Assembly (NCBI GenBank): GCA_016931415.1
Contig: JAFGEW010000133.1
Coordinates: 1 to 64,000 of the forward strand
DNA length: 64,000 bases
Direction of reading: 5' to 3'
From: Verrucomicrobiota bacterium
GTDB taxonomy: Bacteria; Auribacterota; JABMQX01; JAFGEW01
Part shown: in pieces, positions 36,501 through 44,832 of the stretch
Numbering within the stretch: the stretch's first letter is position 1
Layout: the number at the start of each line of letters is the position of its first letter
Position numbers and translations under genes: made by a program
The notes under the pieces: model-generated
Told to the model about the DNA's origin: nothing
The model's input: only the letters and a program-made list of their open reading frames with translations
Database searches by the model: none

Positions 36501-37666
36501 TCGACATGGCCTTCTACCGCGGCGACGGCATCGAAAGCGCGTTCCGCGTTCTGGCCGACGACATCGCCCTGCAGCTCTGCGTCGCGCCGACCCAGAACGG
36601 CGCCACAACGGCCGCCGGCTGGGTCACGCTCGACGCGGCGAACAGCTACATGTCGTACGTGACCGCCTACCTGCCCAACGCGCATATCGCCGATGACGGG
36701 GAGGTGATCATCTCCGTCGAGCGCGTTGATCCGGCCACGGGCGATCCGATCCCCGGTTCTTCGCTCCTGAACCAGATCCAGCTCGTGCACGGCGGCCGCG
36801 TTTACATCGACTGCGGCAGCAGCGTGCCGGGCATGGACCCCGAGTACGATCCCGAAGTCGGCCACGGCTACTCGCCGACGGATCCGGGATACCCGTACAC
36901 GTTCGTCGGCGCCACCGCGCTCGAGAGCTTGCGGTTCGACTTCGACCTCGAAGCGGACGTGGAGTACATCTTCAGTGGGCTTGAGGACACGAAGAAGTAC
37001 GTGTGCCACGTCATTCTCTACGAGAACGACGGCGTGGGCCGCCAGGAGCAGGTCGATGTGGACGGCTACGTGGTGACGGACCCTCTGGGTCCGATCGACA
37101 TGGCCGACCAGGAGCCGCACATCGTCACGTTCGTCGTGAACCCCGAGGACTACGCGACCGACGGCGAGATCGAGCTGTCGGTCGTGCGGACAAACGGCGT
37201 GGACGTCCAGGTCAGCGAGATCGAGTTCATGGAATGGACGGCCGCCGACCTGATGCTCAAGGACCAGGAAGACGACGGCATGCCTGACTGGTTCGAAACG
37301 GTCTACTCGAGCATCAAGGAGCAGGAAGAGGATATCGTCCCGCTCGATCCGTACGCTGTCGACGGGAACCTGGACAACGATCACGACGGCCGGACCAACT
37401 ACGAGGAGTACGTCGCGGGCACGAACCCGCTCGATCCCGCCTCGCGGCTTCGCCTTACGCTCACCGAGCAGCCTATCGGCACGTACACGATCGAGTGGCA
37501 AGGCGTCGCGTACAAGCGATACCACGTGCTCTTCAGCGACGACCGGGCCTCGTGGCAAGAGCTCGGCGTCGTTCAGGCGAGCGCTGACGGGACGATCACC
37601 TTCCAGGATCCGAACAACCGCGTTGAAGAGGGAGTAGGCTTCTACAGGCTGGAACTCGCGGACTGA
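30515..37666 (+). CDS. Giant secreted mosaic protein (TSP3, LamG, CARDB, malectin-like)
   Basis: 2383 aa. The ATG at 30515 follows GAGGTG and opens a signal peptide (MRRLVIVIVLALAVLAPLAGG). Domains in order: thrombospondin type 3 Ca2+-binding repeats near residues 132-165 (DKDGDGLTDLKE, DTDDDGVSDGQE); a Ser/Thr/Glu-rich linker (about 300-520); a beta domain around 560-700; another TSP3 repeat at about 774; a LamG/concanavalin-like domain at about 980-1170 (WKLQADANDSS, FTVEAWI, WTHVAVTYD); beta-sandwiches to about 1800; CARDB at about 1810-1925; two malectin-like domains, each starting with I(E/D)IDCGS or YIDCGSS (about 1929-2090 and 2095-2240); a final TSP3 (DNDHDGRTNYEEYVAGTNP) and a C-terminal beta domain. 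Carbohydrate binding and adhesion are likely. Base composition dips at about 31.4-32.1 and 33.0-34.6 kb. Confidence 0.85.
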   Translation: MRRLVIVIVLALAVLAPLAGGFGAEDIAARKAEIRAAAAAAGVVLPVELEPKVIEADDLQWFVATVEANTQYRHTKLRDVVPTVGAFGARYYTLVVNELQLEALVAKSFKPWNVAAAVGDKVPEDAAGSSPNDKDGDGLTDLKETWWGTNPYDPDTDDDGVSDGQEIALCKAGNTTYGVPWPDWPDWGHYPSYKDQFGNDVPNEELALVIDLDCDCIPDAAERFDLGTNAYRESTDGDKYDDGQEFWGITQIGRGALPRSVDSDFFTSSMPNFVDPPGLSTFVAAFPKIRITVYGDSISVTPCQTITSGEKHITTQENIYECNTVQESETTSSTSMSVNEFVEMKRNPGGAVFDDGATPDWRTLDYVQDAPESPASPDDSSDGDKRFVSTVGAGHVSEAVRITDSEEQIQDILSRLDALEAENRRKEEEAVFDDVFGAFPIVSNLWHAGKVFYWAFQDPTITTYMPPVEGPTGTGTVLADSADGSVEIATRTDFTLEKPGSMAGITGMVREQDSGDAATSETTHSSATSSRSYSRTETRQYNRMFTHDEWSRATTQDVHHAADMKFTLQIANDGTDVCREITSILVNFYMGDAKYPFASANIVTEIGSVTNLFPGESFVLTPVEVPLTLDLLKKFDNGAPIKILIERVEYGADQLFYENAYCGGVNFEVDDGVWDQNEGIDQYIAATWGAESYVDVLERVTPYVRVSKDEYGNILNITTAEYTAQHRVGSYKTHYIGRNAVWNLSTQVGLEEGVQRFADIQAQPETTVLLKYDMDTDEDGFSDREERRYVTNPNDPADHPYAQIIAAKKVMWAGEGEFVVQLVLENIGNYPATAIQAQMYSTAAGLEALDNFVGGNGVLQPGQRVIIGPEFELITLGGWTGTSVPSASGIFTGSEEVTYVVTAVESGTVGLSNSIALRCAAGEADPWTIAIPGDYRPPAPIVVGDQGLTIWFTPGTIHVGDVFTVCGKVSSDVFRYGGSFGLLLGHWKLQADANDSSDFENHGELLPPAPGPATFDGRSCYDFDSGGCIDCGTSGTMDVTDAFTVEAWIAPDNIGTGVGGIFTRSFCVLYKYTDGQVYLRVNGEDYGPEAQVMVIPKAAWTHVAVTYDKADGGQEVKFYINGAYVTSASYSGDISTGGATTLVGQGWYGYLCGVMLWNFARTPEELENDYAGMSPETPREVTGLVVSYNDPLGNHRLQVHKRLDDLDGAIPHLPEAFGTALAIGHASVLSTSSPNDILVTVYNGADGFAGGRIYLEAIDEDSGNVLWTSSLIEDIESGANYFQVALDPGSLSSPPDIGQRVLLLSTLTDALYEDGGETIGGNVIDTTLTSFLYGLPFEQDGQPSVEISQTAFSNTVTWGATYTAETRLANVGDWPLEVSVWPPDTFVQTNVPSRHVVIPAGESVVLRIAIESAYLTPDSSNLVQVLLTTNDQGSSSWSLDFTLQVEDTSVALPDSKKVYIETLESMPWTVRVVLLEEAMSGAPVHFEHGLVDDGDGLGVLRPVYVQDERGNYLWDSASGVSSSAYQDSSDPTRAFLIVNRTCHVGSALLVHYGKVHAVSDGDTSIPFHLRYPDEAVGYASLSLLAYGTNYYTVDDFSGTALDPKWETTTNSNPDDNYATPGDGCLKLYARSTGERSIIAVRTSVEIGEGAKLHFNVVAGGGNGWLNIFSGSDTLWDQGDPFGYYASELHDPEITLYAEAQEVLGYFKWFTVDFLWLEADHLDMPAADTRFTFAHDGIPHSELHGSLPLVEYDRELTGMLRNAADDAPADGQGCVSPEFTLEINNGAVPETLEMSERRVIVLDPVIICEPDKPDLGISNVRTDADGSIAPGDTVQVSADVTNSGDAPADWFTVGFYLGNPYEDGIYIGSVVWDTPLGPGQTITVYLEWLVPEGEIIYGDRQIYAVVDYSNTVPEEDDNDNAGHVDVTIEYPTKIEIDCGSATDAEDPYYSTTAGYGFLNGIGRRDWGTAPLHSARYQYSGALEYRFSNLDPEASYHVDMAFYRGDGIESAFRVLADDIALQLCVAPTQNGATTAAGWVTLDAANSYMSYVTAYLPNAHIADDGEVIISVERVDPATGDPIPGSSLLNQIQLVHGGRVYIDCGSSVPGMDPEYDPEVGHGYSPTDPGYPYTFVGATALESLRFDFDLEADVEYIFSGLEDTKKYVCHVILYENDGVGRQEQVDVDGYVVTDPLGPIDMADQEPHIVTFVVNPEDYATDGEIELSVVRTNGVDVQVSEIEFMEWTAADLMLKDQEDDGMPDWFETVYSSIKEQEEDIVPLDPYAVDGNLDNDHDGRTNYEEYVAGTNPLDPASRLRLTLTEQPIGTYTIEWQGVAYKRYHVLFSDDRASWQELGVVQASADGTITFQDPNNRVEEGVGFYRLELAD

Positions 37667-37741
37667 GCAGCGACTGACGGATAGCCGTCTCCCGGCGAGG
37701 TCGTCCCGCCGTCTCGGCGACGGGTGCGCACGGCGTTGTGC

Positions 37742-37834
37742 CTAATCCGGCGGTCGGAGGTTCGAATCCTCCCGGGCGCGCCTTCCTCTTCGCCTTGGCG
37801 ACGGCCGAGGGATGCCTCAACCACGGGGAACACA
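37742..37834 (+). repeat. Right direct repeat of the tRNA-Arg segment (att-like)
   Basis: 93 bp repeating the 3' half of tRNA-Arg (from the anticodon loop to the acceptor end) plus 54 bp of flank. It cannot fold as a tRNA alone. With the left copy it delimits a 9.06-kb segment. Confidence 0.9.
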
Positions 37835-37935
37835 GGGTCCACTGGGGGGAGTCTCTCACAGAGTCGCCAGGGCCTCCCGCGGACGGCAGGGGCGCGGAGT
37901 CGGCCGCGTGGAGGCCAATCCTTCCGGCTCGTCTC

Positions 37936-37994
37936 GACAGGATTCACAGGATCGACTGGATCACCCTGATCCGGTAGATCCTGTGAATCCTGTC
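37936..37994. repeat. Perfect 17-bp inverted repeat of the GACAGGAT family
   Basis: GACAGGATTCACAGGAT (37936-37952) and its exact complement ATCCTGTGAATCCTGTC (37978-37994), separated by 25 bp. Confidence 0.85.
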
Positions 37995-38086
37995 AGAAGA
38001 GAGAACCAACCACGGGGACACGGGGGGGCACGGGGAAGGGGGAGGGAAATGAGGAACGAGGAGGGCGGAAGGACGGGGCTTCTCGC

Positions 38087-38349
38087 CGAGGGCGAGCCCC
38101 GCCTTGGCGGGGCGGCTGGGAGTAGCCACGGGTGCGAACCCGTGGGGCGGAACGCAACGAGAAACGCCCCGAGCCCCTTGAGGGGCGATTGACATTCCTC
38201 GTCGAGGTTTTGGACCCCAATCGCCCCTCAAGGGGCTCGGAACGTCGCGTGATACGCCGGTCCACGGGCTGTCGCCCGTGGCTACTGCCAAACGCTCCTG
38301 ACGGAGCTTCCAGTCTCTACCTGAAGACTGCTACCCGCCGATCTGGGGA
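38087..38349. repeat. Composite palindrome element, copy 1
   Basis: An ordered series of hairpins: GCCCCGCCTTGGCGGGGC; CCACGGGTGCGAACCCGTGG; a 22-bp inverted repeat CCGAGCCCCTTGAGGGGCGATT and its complement enclosing the palindrome CCTCGTCGAGG; CCACGGGCTGTCGCCCGTGG; GCTCCTGACGGAGC; then a conserved tail TGCTACCCGCCGATC. The same order is found at 47620-47873 and 61011-61267. Confidence 0.9.
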
Positions 38350-38566
38350 CGAATCCAACCACGGGGACACGGGGGGCACGTTGGGACGCCAGAGAGGTGA
38401 GAGGAGAGAGGTGAGAAGAGACAGGAAGAGAATGATGAAGGATGAAAGCCCGGAGGCTGCTCTGCGGCGCACCTGCCGTCCACGGCGCACCTGCCGTCCG
38501 CGGCAGGCCTGTGGCTCTGCGACAGACTCCTCTTCCTCCGAAGCCCTGACGCAGAAGGGGAGGCCG

Positions 38567-41110
38567 TTACTGCTCGCGAACGCGGTAGTACTTGAGCGCA
38601 CACGACGCGGCATCGGTATCGAGCCAGGCGCCGGTCTCGCCGACGGGGACGTCGTGCCAGGCGGAACGGTCGTCGGACCACGCGACGACGTAGCTCGCGC
38701 CGGGGCGGGCGTTCCACTGGAGCTGCACGTCGGGACTTGTTCGGGCGATTGACATGATGCGCAAGACGTGCGCGGCGTGATAGCCCACGTCAACCGTGCC
38801 GAGGTCGCGCGCCTCGTCCGTGCGCGTGGTCCTGATCTCGAGGTCGTGGAAGAACGCACTCAGGCTGCCGGCATCGACGCACGGGCTGTCGAGCGGTTGC
38901 CCGGCCGCCGTCTGGCTCAGGTAGTAGTCGTGGTGGGGGCCGCTGACGAACCGCGGGTCGGCCGCGAAGCAGCCGTTCATGCCGGCGAAATCGCCATCGC
39001 CGATATCGCAGTAGCGCGCCATAACGGTAGCCTCGGTCCCCACCGAGATGTCGTCGCCGTTGCTCCACAGGATCGAGTTCTCGATCCGCACGGCATTGCC
39101 GCCGTTGACCCGGACGCCGTATGTCGCGTTGTTGGCGACAGTGCAGTTGGCGATGGCGGCCTGCACCGTTCCGCCGAGGTAGATGCCGACGTTGCCGTTG
39201 TCGGCGAGGAGGCAGTTGACGATCTTGATCGAGCCGGCGATGTCGGCGCCGATGCCGTTGCGCCCGCCGGTGCAGATGCAGTCGCGAACGGTCGTGGTCG
39301 AGCTCCACGAGCGGATCGCCACGCCGCTGGCGCCGGGGAGGGCCGTGACGGTGAAGCCGGCGATGAGGCCGCCCTTCACGTTGTTGAAGAGCACCGTCGG
39401 CACGTCGCCCGGCGGCGCGAGGAACGTCCGACTGCTCCCCGAGCCGAGGAGCCACACGTTGTCGGCCATGACGATCTGCCCGGTGTAGGCGCCCGGCATG
39501 ACCTTGACCAGCGCGGGGCCGGCGGCCGCGTCGATGGCGGCCTGGATCGTCGCGAAAGGATGCGCCGGCGAGCCGTCCTGCGCCGCGTCGTCCACGTTGT
39601 CGGCGTCGACGTAGAGCGTCACCGGGCCCGCTATCTGCACGGTGGCGTGGCCGGTGTGGCCGGGGGTGATCGTCACGGTCGGATCGGGCGATGAGAATAT
39701 CATGGAGTCGCCGTCGCCCAGGGGGTCGTAGTGGAAATCGGCGCTCGTGATTGTGGCGTTCGATCCCGCCGACGAACTCAGCGTGAGCCTGACGAATACC
39801 TGCTTCGGCACGCCGGGCTGGATGAGGCCGGCGCCGTCGGTCAGGTCGACGGCCACGCGCCGCGAATCATCCATCAGGATGTCGCCGTAGGTGGTCTGTC
39901 GGATCGTCTCCGGCCCAAGAAAGCCGGGGGCCACGGTGTCGCCGATGCCACCCGTGACGGCGAGCTTATTGCGCTTGGCGTGGTTGATGCCGGCGACGGC
40001 GTAGAGACGAGGGCGGTAGTGGGGCCGGTCGTCGTTGTAGTACATCTCCGGATACGGCGCGTTGTCGTAGCACGGATCCGTGTAGGGCCACGGGTCGTCG
40101 TACCAGCCGAACTTGCCCTCGAGAAACATGGTGTAGGCGATCCAGAAATACCCTTTCTTCCCGGCGGTGTTCGACCAACCCCAGTTGGGCCCTTCGCTGT
40201 TGGCGACGAGGAACGCCCCGTAGTGCGTCTCCCCATCGCGATGGTCAACGTAGCTGCGCGTGTCGTTGTAGCCCACGACGCAGACCGAGTGCCGGTACCA
40301 CAAGTCGTCCTTCCAGTACCAGACGCGGTTGTCGATGCCGGTGACGCTGTTGTCGGGGTACTGGGAGAAGTTGACGCTGAGCACGCCGCGCGTGACGATG
40401 CAGTTGCCGTTGGCGAGGTGCTGCTTAGTCGTCTCGAGGCCATCTTCGTTGTCAGCCCGGATGCTGTGTGGCGTGCCCGTGCGGTTGCGCAGGGCCTGGA
40501 CCCAGGCTGCTTCCGTCGGCCACGTGAGGATGTCCTCGGTCAGCGAGTGGTATGACGCGTTGGCCGCGCCGACGTCGGACACGTGCGTGATGACGTACCG
40601 CGTGCCCTCGGCGCCCCGGGCGCCCTGGTTGATGAGTGAGAACATGAAGCGATGGCTGCAGAGGGCGTCGAGGTTGCCGGTCGACGCGTCGAGCCCCTCG
40701 TCACGCGCCTGCGTGTACGTGTTGTAATAGTAGACCGACGACCAGCACGTGCAGTCGCCGTGGTCCTGGTCGCCGATCGGCGGGAAGTATGTTGTCGCGC
40801 TGTTGTCCACCGCCGACGGACGGTCGCCGGCCGCCGCGAGTGGGCGTCCTGCAGCAATCGCCTCAGACATGGCGCGCGCCTTCGATAGCGCGTTCGAGGC
40901 TACACGGCCAACCGGGACAATGGCCGCAGGCGGAATCAAATCCTCGGGCGTTCTGACCCGGAAATCCTCCTTCCGTTGTGGTTCAGACCCTGGGCGCGAG
41001 GACGCGTCCGGCCCCGCGTCGGCTGCGAGAAGCAGTGCCGGAAGAAGCATCACCGCGGCGCAGAGCGTCGCCACGCAACGCAGCAGGGACACGGCGTGTT
41101 GTTCAGACAT
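38567..41110 (-). CDS. Secreted papain-like (C1A) protease with beta-helix domain
   Basis: 847 aa; signal peptide to about residue 30. Residues about 105-340 are a papain fold: oxyanion Gln115 and nucleophile Cys122 in GDQDHGDCTCWSS, His274 in WYRHSVCVVGYND, and Asn304 in LVANSEGPNWGW. After a beta linker, residues about 505-760 form a right-handed parallel beta-helix (VTLYVDADNV, then SPAHPFATIQAAIDAA and repeated strands such as GIYLGGTVQAAIANCTVANN), a fold common in pectate lyases and surface proteins. The C-terminus (VQLQWNARPGASYVVAWSDD) resembles the tail of the giant protein at 30515-37666. No pro-region inhibitor domain is recognised. GAGGAAGCGAGG precedes the start. Confidence 0.9.
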   Translation of the reverse strand: MSEQHAVSLLRCVATLCAAVMLLPALLLAADAGPDASSRPGSEPQRKEDFRVRTPEDLIPPAAIVPVGRVASNALSKARAMSEAIAAGRPLAAAGDRPSAVDNSATTYFPPIGDQDHGDCTCWSSVYYYNTYTQARDEGLDASTGNLDALCSHRFMFSLINQGARGAEGTRYVITHVSDVGAANASYHSLTEDILTWPTEAAWVQALRNRTGTPHSIRADNEDGLETTKQHLANGNCIVTRGVLSVNFSQYPDNSVTGIDNRVWYWKDDLWYRHSVCVVGYNDTRSYVDHRDGETHYGAFLVANSEGPNWGWSNTAGKKGYFWIAYTMFLEGKFGWYDDPWPYTDPCYDNAPYPEMYYNDDRPHYRPRLYAVAGINHAKRNKLAVTGGIGDTVAPGFLGPETIRQTTYGDILMDDSRRVAVDLTDGAGLIQPGVPKQVFVRLTLSSSAGSNATITSADFHYDPLGDGDSMIFSSPDPTVTITPGHTGHATVQIAGPVTLYVDADNVDDAAQDGSPAHPFATIQAAIDAAAGPALVKVMPGAYTGQIVMADNVWLLGSGSSRTFLAPPGDVPTVLFNNVKGGLIAGFTVTALPGASGVAIRSWSSTTTVRDCICTGGRNGIGADIAGSIKIVNCLLADNGNVGIYLGGTVQAAIANCTVANNATYGVRVNGGNAVRIENSILWSNGDDISVGTEATVMARYCDIGDGDFAGMNGCFAADPRFVSGPHHDYYLSQTAAGQPLDSPCVDAGSLSAFFHDLEIRTTRTDEARDLGTVDVGYHAAHVLRIMSIARTSPDVQLQWNARPGASYVVAWSDDRSAWHDVPVGETGAWLDTDAASCALKYYRVREQ

Positions 41111-41452
41111 GGCCTCGCTTCCTCAGCAAGATGACCACCAGCACAACGGCCGGCTCCCCGGCGCAGGCTTGCCCGGCCGGCGAAGCGAATACATGTATTC
41201 CACTGGTACTTCGGAGAACGGGCCTTGTCAACCCACCGGCCCGAACGCGGGACTCCTGTGCAATCGGCATCCCCAGTCTACGTGGTATGACTGGAGGTCT
41301 GCTGCCGATCGCGCCTTTGTCCACGCCCGTGTGAAAGCAGTGACCCGCAAGTTCTGTAACGTATCGCGGACGTGACGTGCCGGGTAGCGTGGGCATCGGG
41401 CACGCCCGCCTTGCTCGTTCTCCACGGGCGTCCCGCCCGTGGCACCTCCTCT
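41111..41452. other. Gene-free gap with one hairpin
   Basis: 342 bp between the papain-like gene and ccsA. Near 41427-41442 it has CCACGGGCGTCCCGCCCGTGG, a hairpin of the ACGGGCGGGACGCCCGT family. No gene seen. Confidence 0.5.
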
Positions 41453-43048
41453 TCAGCGCAGGCGGGCCAGGAAGGTGCTTGCCCCGACATACCCCAGCTC
41501 GAGTGAGACGTACACAACCAACCACACCGGCAGCCGCTGGGACTCCTCGCCCGCGTACGAATGGAGTCCGTGGAGGATGTAGTTCACGCCGTAGTAGGTC
41601 ATCACGACGAGCAGGAAGCAGAGGATCGCCGCGACCCCCATCCCCAGCCCCCGCAGCCAGCCTTGGTGACGGGCGTGCAGGACGGCCAGGTAGCCGAGCA
41701 ACGTGATAAGCGACCAGGTCTCCTTCGGATCCCAGCCCCAGTACCGCCCCCACGAGTAGTTGGCCCAGATCGAGCCTGTGATGATGCCGGCGGCCAGAAA
41801 CAGCACTCCGACCTGCACGACGCGGTAGACGAAGTCGTTGAGCCGGTCGGGCGGACGCGAGTCAGGCGACGTGAACGCGTATCGCCCCAGAACGATGTGG
41901 CCCGCACCCAGCGCCACCGCGAACGCGCTGTAGCCGAGCATCACGGTGAGGACGTGGTACGACAGCCACGCGCTCCGCAGCACGGCGATGGCCGGCTTGA
42001 TGTCGAAGTTCAAGCGTTGCGCGATGGTGATGGTGATAATCCCAAGCGCCGAGGCTACAAGCGCCGCGTACCTCAAGCGGTACTTCAACTCGAAAACCAG
42101 CCCGAGCGCCGCGATGCCCCAGGACATGAGCACGAGCGACTCGTACATATTCGTCAGCGGCGCCCGCCCGGCAATTACCGTTCGCACCACCAGCCCGCCC
42201 GTGTGGACAAGGAGGCTCAGAGCGAGTGCAACAATGACGGCGACGTACAGGCCCCGCTGCTTCGACCACAGGCTGACCAGCGTGAGCAGGAAGGTCACGA
42301 TGTAGAGCACCCACGCTGCCCGGAACGGTTGGAGCGCGTTGGTGCGGACTTCGAGCGCCATCCGCCGCCCCGAAGGGCAAGCGGCCGGGTCGAGCGCCCG
42401 CAGCCGGGCGATCAACGTACCTGCTGCCTCGTCGAATGCTTTCTGATCGTCGGCAAGGAATGCACCCCGAAGTGTCCCAAACGCGGCGCGGACGTCCTCC
42501 ATCGTCTCCGCCGTGTATGCCGTCGCTGTCCCGAGCGTCAGCCAGGGCGTCTCCGCAGCTCCCGATGGCGGAGGCACGACGGGCAGCCGGTCCTCAAGCT
42601 CGACGATCTCTCCATAGACCATCGCGCGCTGCTCGAGTTCCGCCGCAGCCCCGGCCAGTCGCCGACCGCGCGATCCCGCCACAAATGCATCGAGAAGCGC
42701 CAGGTTCGCCTCGAGTTCGACGGGCGAGATCCGGGTCTTCTCCTGGGGGAAACCGAGCGCCGTCAGCAGAGGCACCTGCGGCACCTCGAACAGCGCACGC
42801 TCGGCCCATTCGTCCGGCTCGAACGCGAGCGACAGCACGACTTCAACGGGGTCCCTGCCCGCGACCCCTCGGCGCCCGCACATCGCCCGCACCTTCTCGC
42901 GCGCGTAGCTGTCGAACGGCTTCACCCGCCCGTTGTCCTGGACCGCCAGCTTGCGTATCGCCGACGCGTCGAGCGCGATCGCCGCCTGCGCAATGGCGAG
43001 TGCCGTGAGCAGGACGGCCGCCGTAATGGAGAATCGACAGTGCCTCAT
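41453..43048 (-). CDS. ccsA: Cytochrome c biogenesis protein CcsA (ResC-like)
   Basis: 531 aa integral membrane component of the system II cytochrome c synthase, which exports haem and attaches it to apocytochromes. The C-terminal half (residues about 245-530) holds eight or more transmembrane helices and the WWD haem-binding domain, here IWANYSWGRYWGWDPKETWS (about 445-464). Conserved His residues LVHTGG, LSYHVLTV and LHGLHSY are probable haem ligands. The first 230 residues are a soluble, poorly conserved domain with a signal-like start. The gene overlaps the upstream resB by 4 bp. Confidence 0.93.
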   Translation of the reverse strand: MRHCRFSITAAVLLTALAIAQAAIALDASAIRKLAVQDNGRVKPFDSYAREKVRAMCGRRGVAGRDPVEVVLSLAFEPDEWAERALFEVPQVPLLTALGFPQEKTRISPVELEANLALLDAFVAGSRGRRLAGAAAELEQRAMVYGEIVELEDRLPVVPPPSGAAETPWLTLGTATAYTAETMEDVRAAFGTLRGAFLADDQKAFDEAAGTLIARLRALDPAACPSGRRMALEVRTNALQPFRAAWVLYIVTFLLTLVSLWSKQRGLYVAVIVALALSLLVHTGGLVVRTVIAGRAPLTNMYESLVLMSWGIAALGLVFELKYRLRYAALVASALGIITITIAQRLNFDIKPAIAVLRSAWLSYHVLTVMLGYSAFAVALGAGHIVLGRYAFTSPDSRPPDRLNDFVYRVVQVGVLFLAAGIITGSIWANYSWGRYWGWDPKETWSLITLLGYLAVLHARHQGWLRGLGMGVAAILCFLLVVMTYYGVNYILHGLHSYAGEESQRLPVWLVVYVSLELGYVGASTFLARLR

Positions 43049-44442
43049 CGCTGTGCCGTCCTGCTTGCCTGCTCGCGGCGCCGCAATGGCGGGCTTACGT
43101 AGAACGTGACGATGAGACCCGCGATCAACGCCGCGAAGCCAACGTAGAGCACGTTCGTGCCCGGATCACGGCTCAGCGACAGCACGGTGAACGTCCGGCC
43201 CGTTGCGGCATCCCGCCCGAAGCTCGACTGGTACACGACGTATCCGCCGACCTTCGCCGGTGCGTTCATGGCGACAGTGGCCGTCCGTTCCGATCCGTTC
43301 CGTTGGCGCACGGTCAGATGGCTCTCGTATGCGGCCGGGATGCCGCTGTGCGGGTATTGCTTCGCCACAAAACGGTCGAGCGTTATGCCGGCGCCGAGCG
43401 GTACGCGTTTCGGGTACTCAATCTCAATGGTCCGTCCACCCAGGGCGATCTCGCGGCGTTCGTATTGTCGAATCCATGCTGTGGTCTTGTGCCCGCCGTC
43501 GGTCTCGATACAGACCCGTATCGCCGGATCGCCCGCCCGCCAGTCGCGCAGGAACGGCGTTTCGGACGCATAGCGGTACACGAGCGACACACCCTGCGGC
43601 GCTCCCTGTCCGCCCATCGAGAACCCGGGCATCCGCGCAAACAACACAAGGTCGGAATCGCCGTCGGGCCCGTGGAGCACGACGTGGGCGGCGGGGTTCA
43701 GCGCGCTGTCGGGCCCGCCGGTCTCCTGGCCGTCCTTCCAGTCGAAGAAGAGCCGCATGATCGTCAGCGCGTACTCCGTGTCTTCAATGCGCAGGCGCGT
43801 CTCCGGGTCGGTCACGCCTGGCATCTCGGCCTCAACGCCCTGTGCGGGAATGCTCACCCGAACCACGGGGCTGCCGAACGGCGACGCGTCGGGGTAATAG
43901 CGGTCAACGAGCACGCGAACTCCCGGCATCGCGTCCGTCCTCGCCTGAACCATGCCGTCGAAGCGGTCCTTGAGCCGGTCGGCGGCCGTCTCGAAGCTCG
44001 TCGGAATCTCGACCGAGCGGCCGCTCGAAGGATCCTTGCACCACACCGCGGCCTTGTCGAAATAGAAGTCCGTCTCGCCGCCCTCGACGATGCGGACCTC
44101 GCCCTGGGCGCCGAAGTTGATCGTGAGAATCGCGCCCGCGAACACGAGCAGGAGACTCAGGTGCGTCACGATGAAGCCCGCGTGCGACCACCGGTACGGC
44201 ATCGCCTTGAGCGTGCAGCAGACGAGGTTCACGGCGAGCGCCCCGAGCAGCACCTGGAACCAGAGCGCCCCGTAGATCGTACGGAGCGCGATCCTGAGCC
44301 CCGAACGGGCGTCTACGATCGTGCCCGCTACGAGCACGACGGCCAGGGCGACGATCAGCGCGATGCCGAGCGGCGTCGAGGCGGCGAAGCGGAACGCGGG
44401 GCTTCGCTGCCAGGCGTATCGTGGGCTGCCTCTTCCCGCCAT
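43045..44442 (-). CDS. resB: Cytochrome c biogenesis protein ResB/CcsB
   Basis: 465 aa from the ATG at 44442; the frame is open further but the extra 64 residues are not protein-like. Partner of CcsA in haem delivery. Early transmembrane helices (STPLGIALIVALAVVLVAG, WFQVLLGALAVNLVCCTL, FIVTHLSLLLVFAGAILT), a large extracytoplasmic beta domain, and a last helix (VLYVGFAALIAGLIVTFYV) followed by the basic cytoplasmic tail RRREQASR match ResB topology. The first helix region carries HLSLLLVFAG, typical of the family. Translationally coupled to ccsA (ATGA). Confidence 0.88.
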   Translation of the reverse strand: MAGRGSPRYAWQRSPAFRFAASTPLGIALIVALAVVLVAGTIVDARSGLRIALRTIYGALWFQVLLGALAVNLVCCTLKAMPYRWSHAGFIVTHLSLLLVFAGAILTINFGAQGEVRIVEGGETDFYFDKAAVWCKDPSSGRSVEIPTSFETAADRLKDRFDGMVQARTDAMPGVRVLVDRYYPDASPFGSPVVRVSIPAQGVEAEMPGVTDPETRLRIEDTEYALTIMRLFFDWKDGQETGGPDSALNPAAHVVLHGPDGDSDLVLFARMPGFSMGGQGAPQGVSLVYRYASETPFLRDWRAGDPAIRVCIETDGGHKTTAWIRQYERREIALGGRTIEIEYPKRVPLGAGITLDRFVAKQYPHSGIPAAYESHLTVRQRNGSERTATVAMNAPAKVGGYVVYQSSFGRDAATGRTFTVLSLSRDPGTNVLYVGFAALIAGLIVTFYVSPPLRRREQASRTAQR

Positions 44443-44832
44443 GGTGTGTCCCGGTTCGTCTCGGTATCCTGCACAGTCAGAGCCATCCGCGCGCCATCGA
44501 GGTCGCCGAATAGTACCATTCGCCGCCCGGCCTGTCAGCACTTGCTCGGGATTGACCGATAGCGAAAGTCTGTCGTCGCAGGTTCCTTCGGCCCATGTTG
44601 CACCGCGGCGGGCGCAGGGGCGCCTGCCATGCATTCCGTGAACAAGCGCGATGTGATCGCAGTGGGCCGCCTACGGCATGTGACCAGCGCCATGTCCCCG
44701 CTGTCCAACGATCCGGCGATCACGCCGGCCTTTGCCAGCGACCCGGCGCGTGCTATAATCGCGTCCAGGACGGGGGAGGGGAAACGCCGCTGGGGTTCCC
44801 TGTTGCGCGACGAGACCAGAGAGGTCTTGGCG

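Larger units (their letters stand above)
37667..38086. other. Repeat-rich gap with no gene
   Basis: Contains the right copy of the tRNA-Arg repeat, the GACAGGAT inverted repeat and AACCACGGGGACACGGG units (about 38008-38030), a dispersed motif also present near 28755, 37816, 38352 and 61685. No coding frame is credible. Confidence 0.6.

Noticed and set aside
28719-37741. Integrase or transposase inside the tRNA-Arg-bounded segment
   Set aside because: The segment is filled by the S8 protease and giant secreted protein; no recombinase motif is present.
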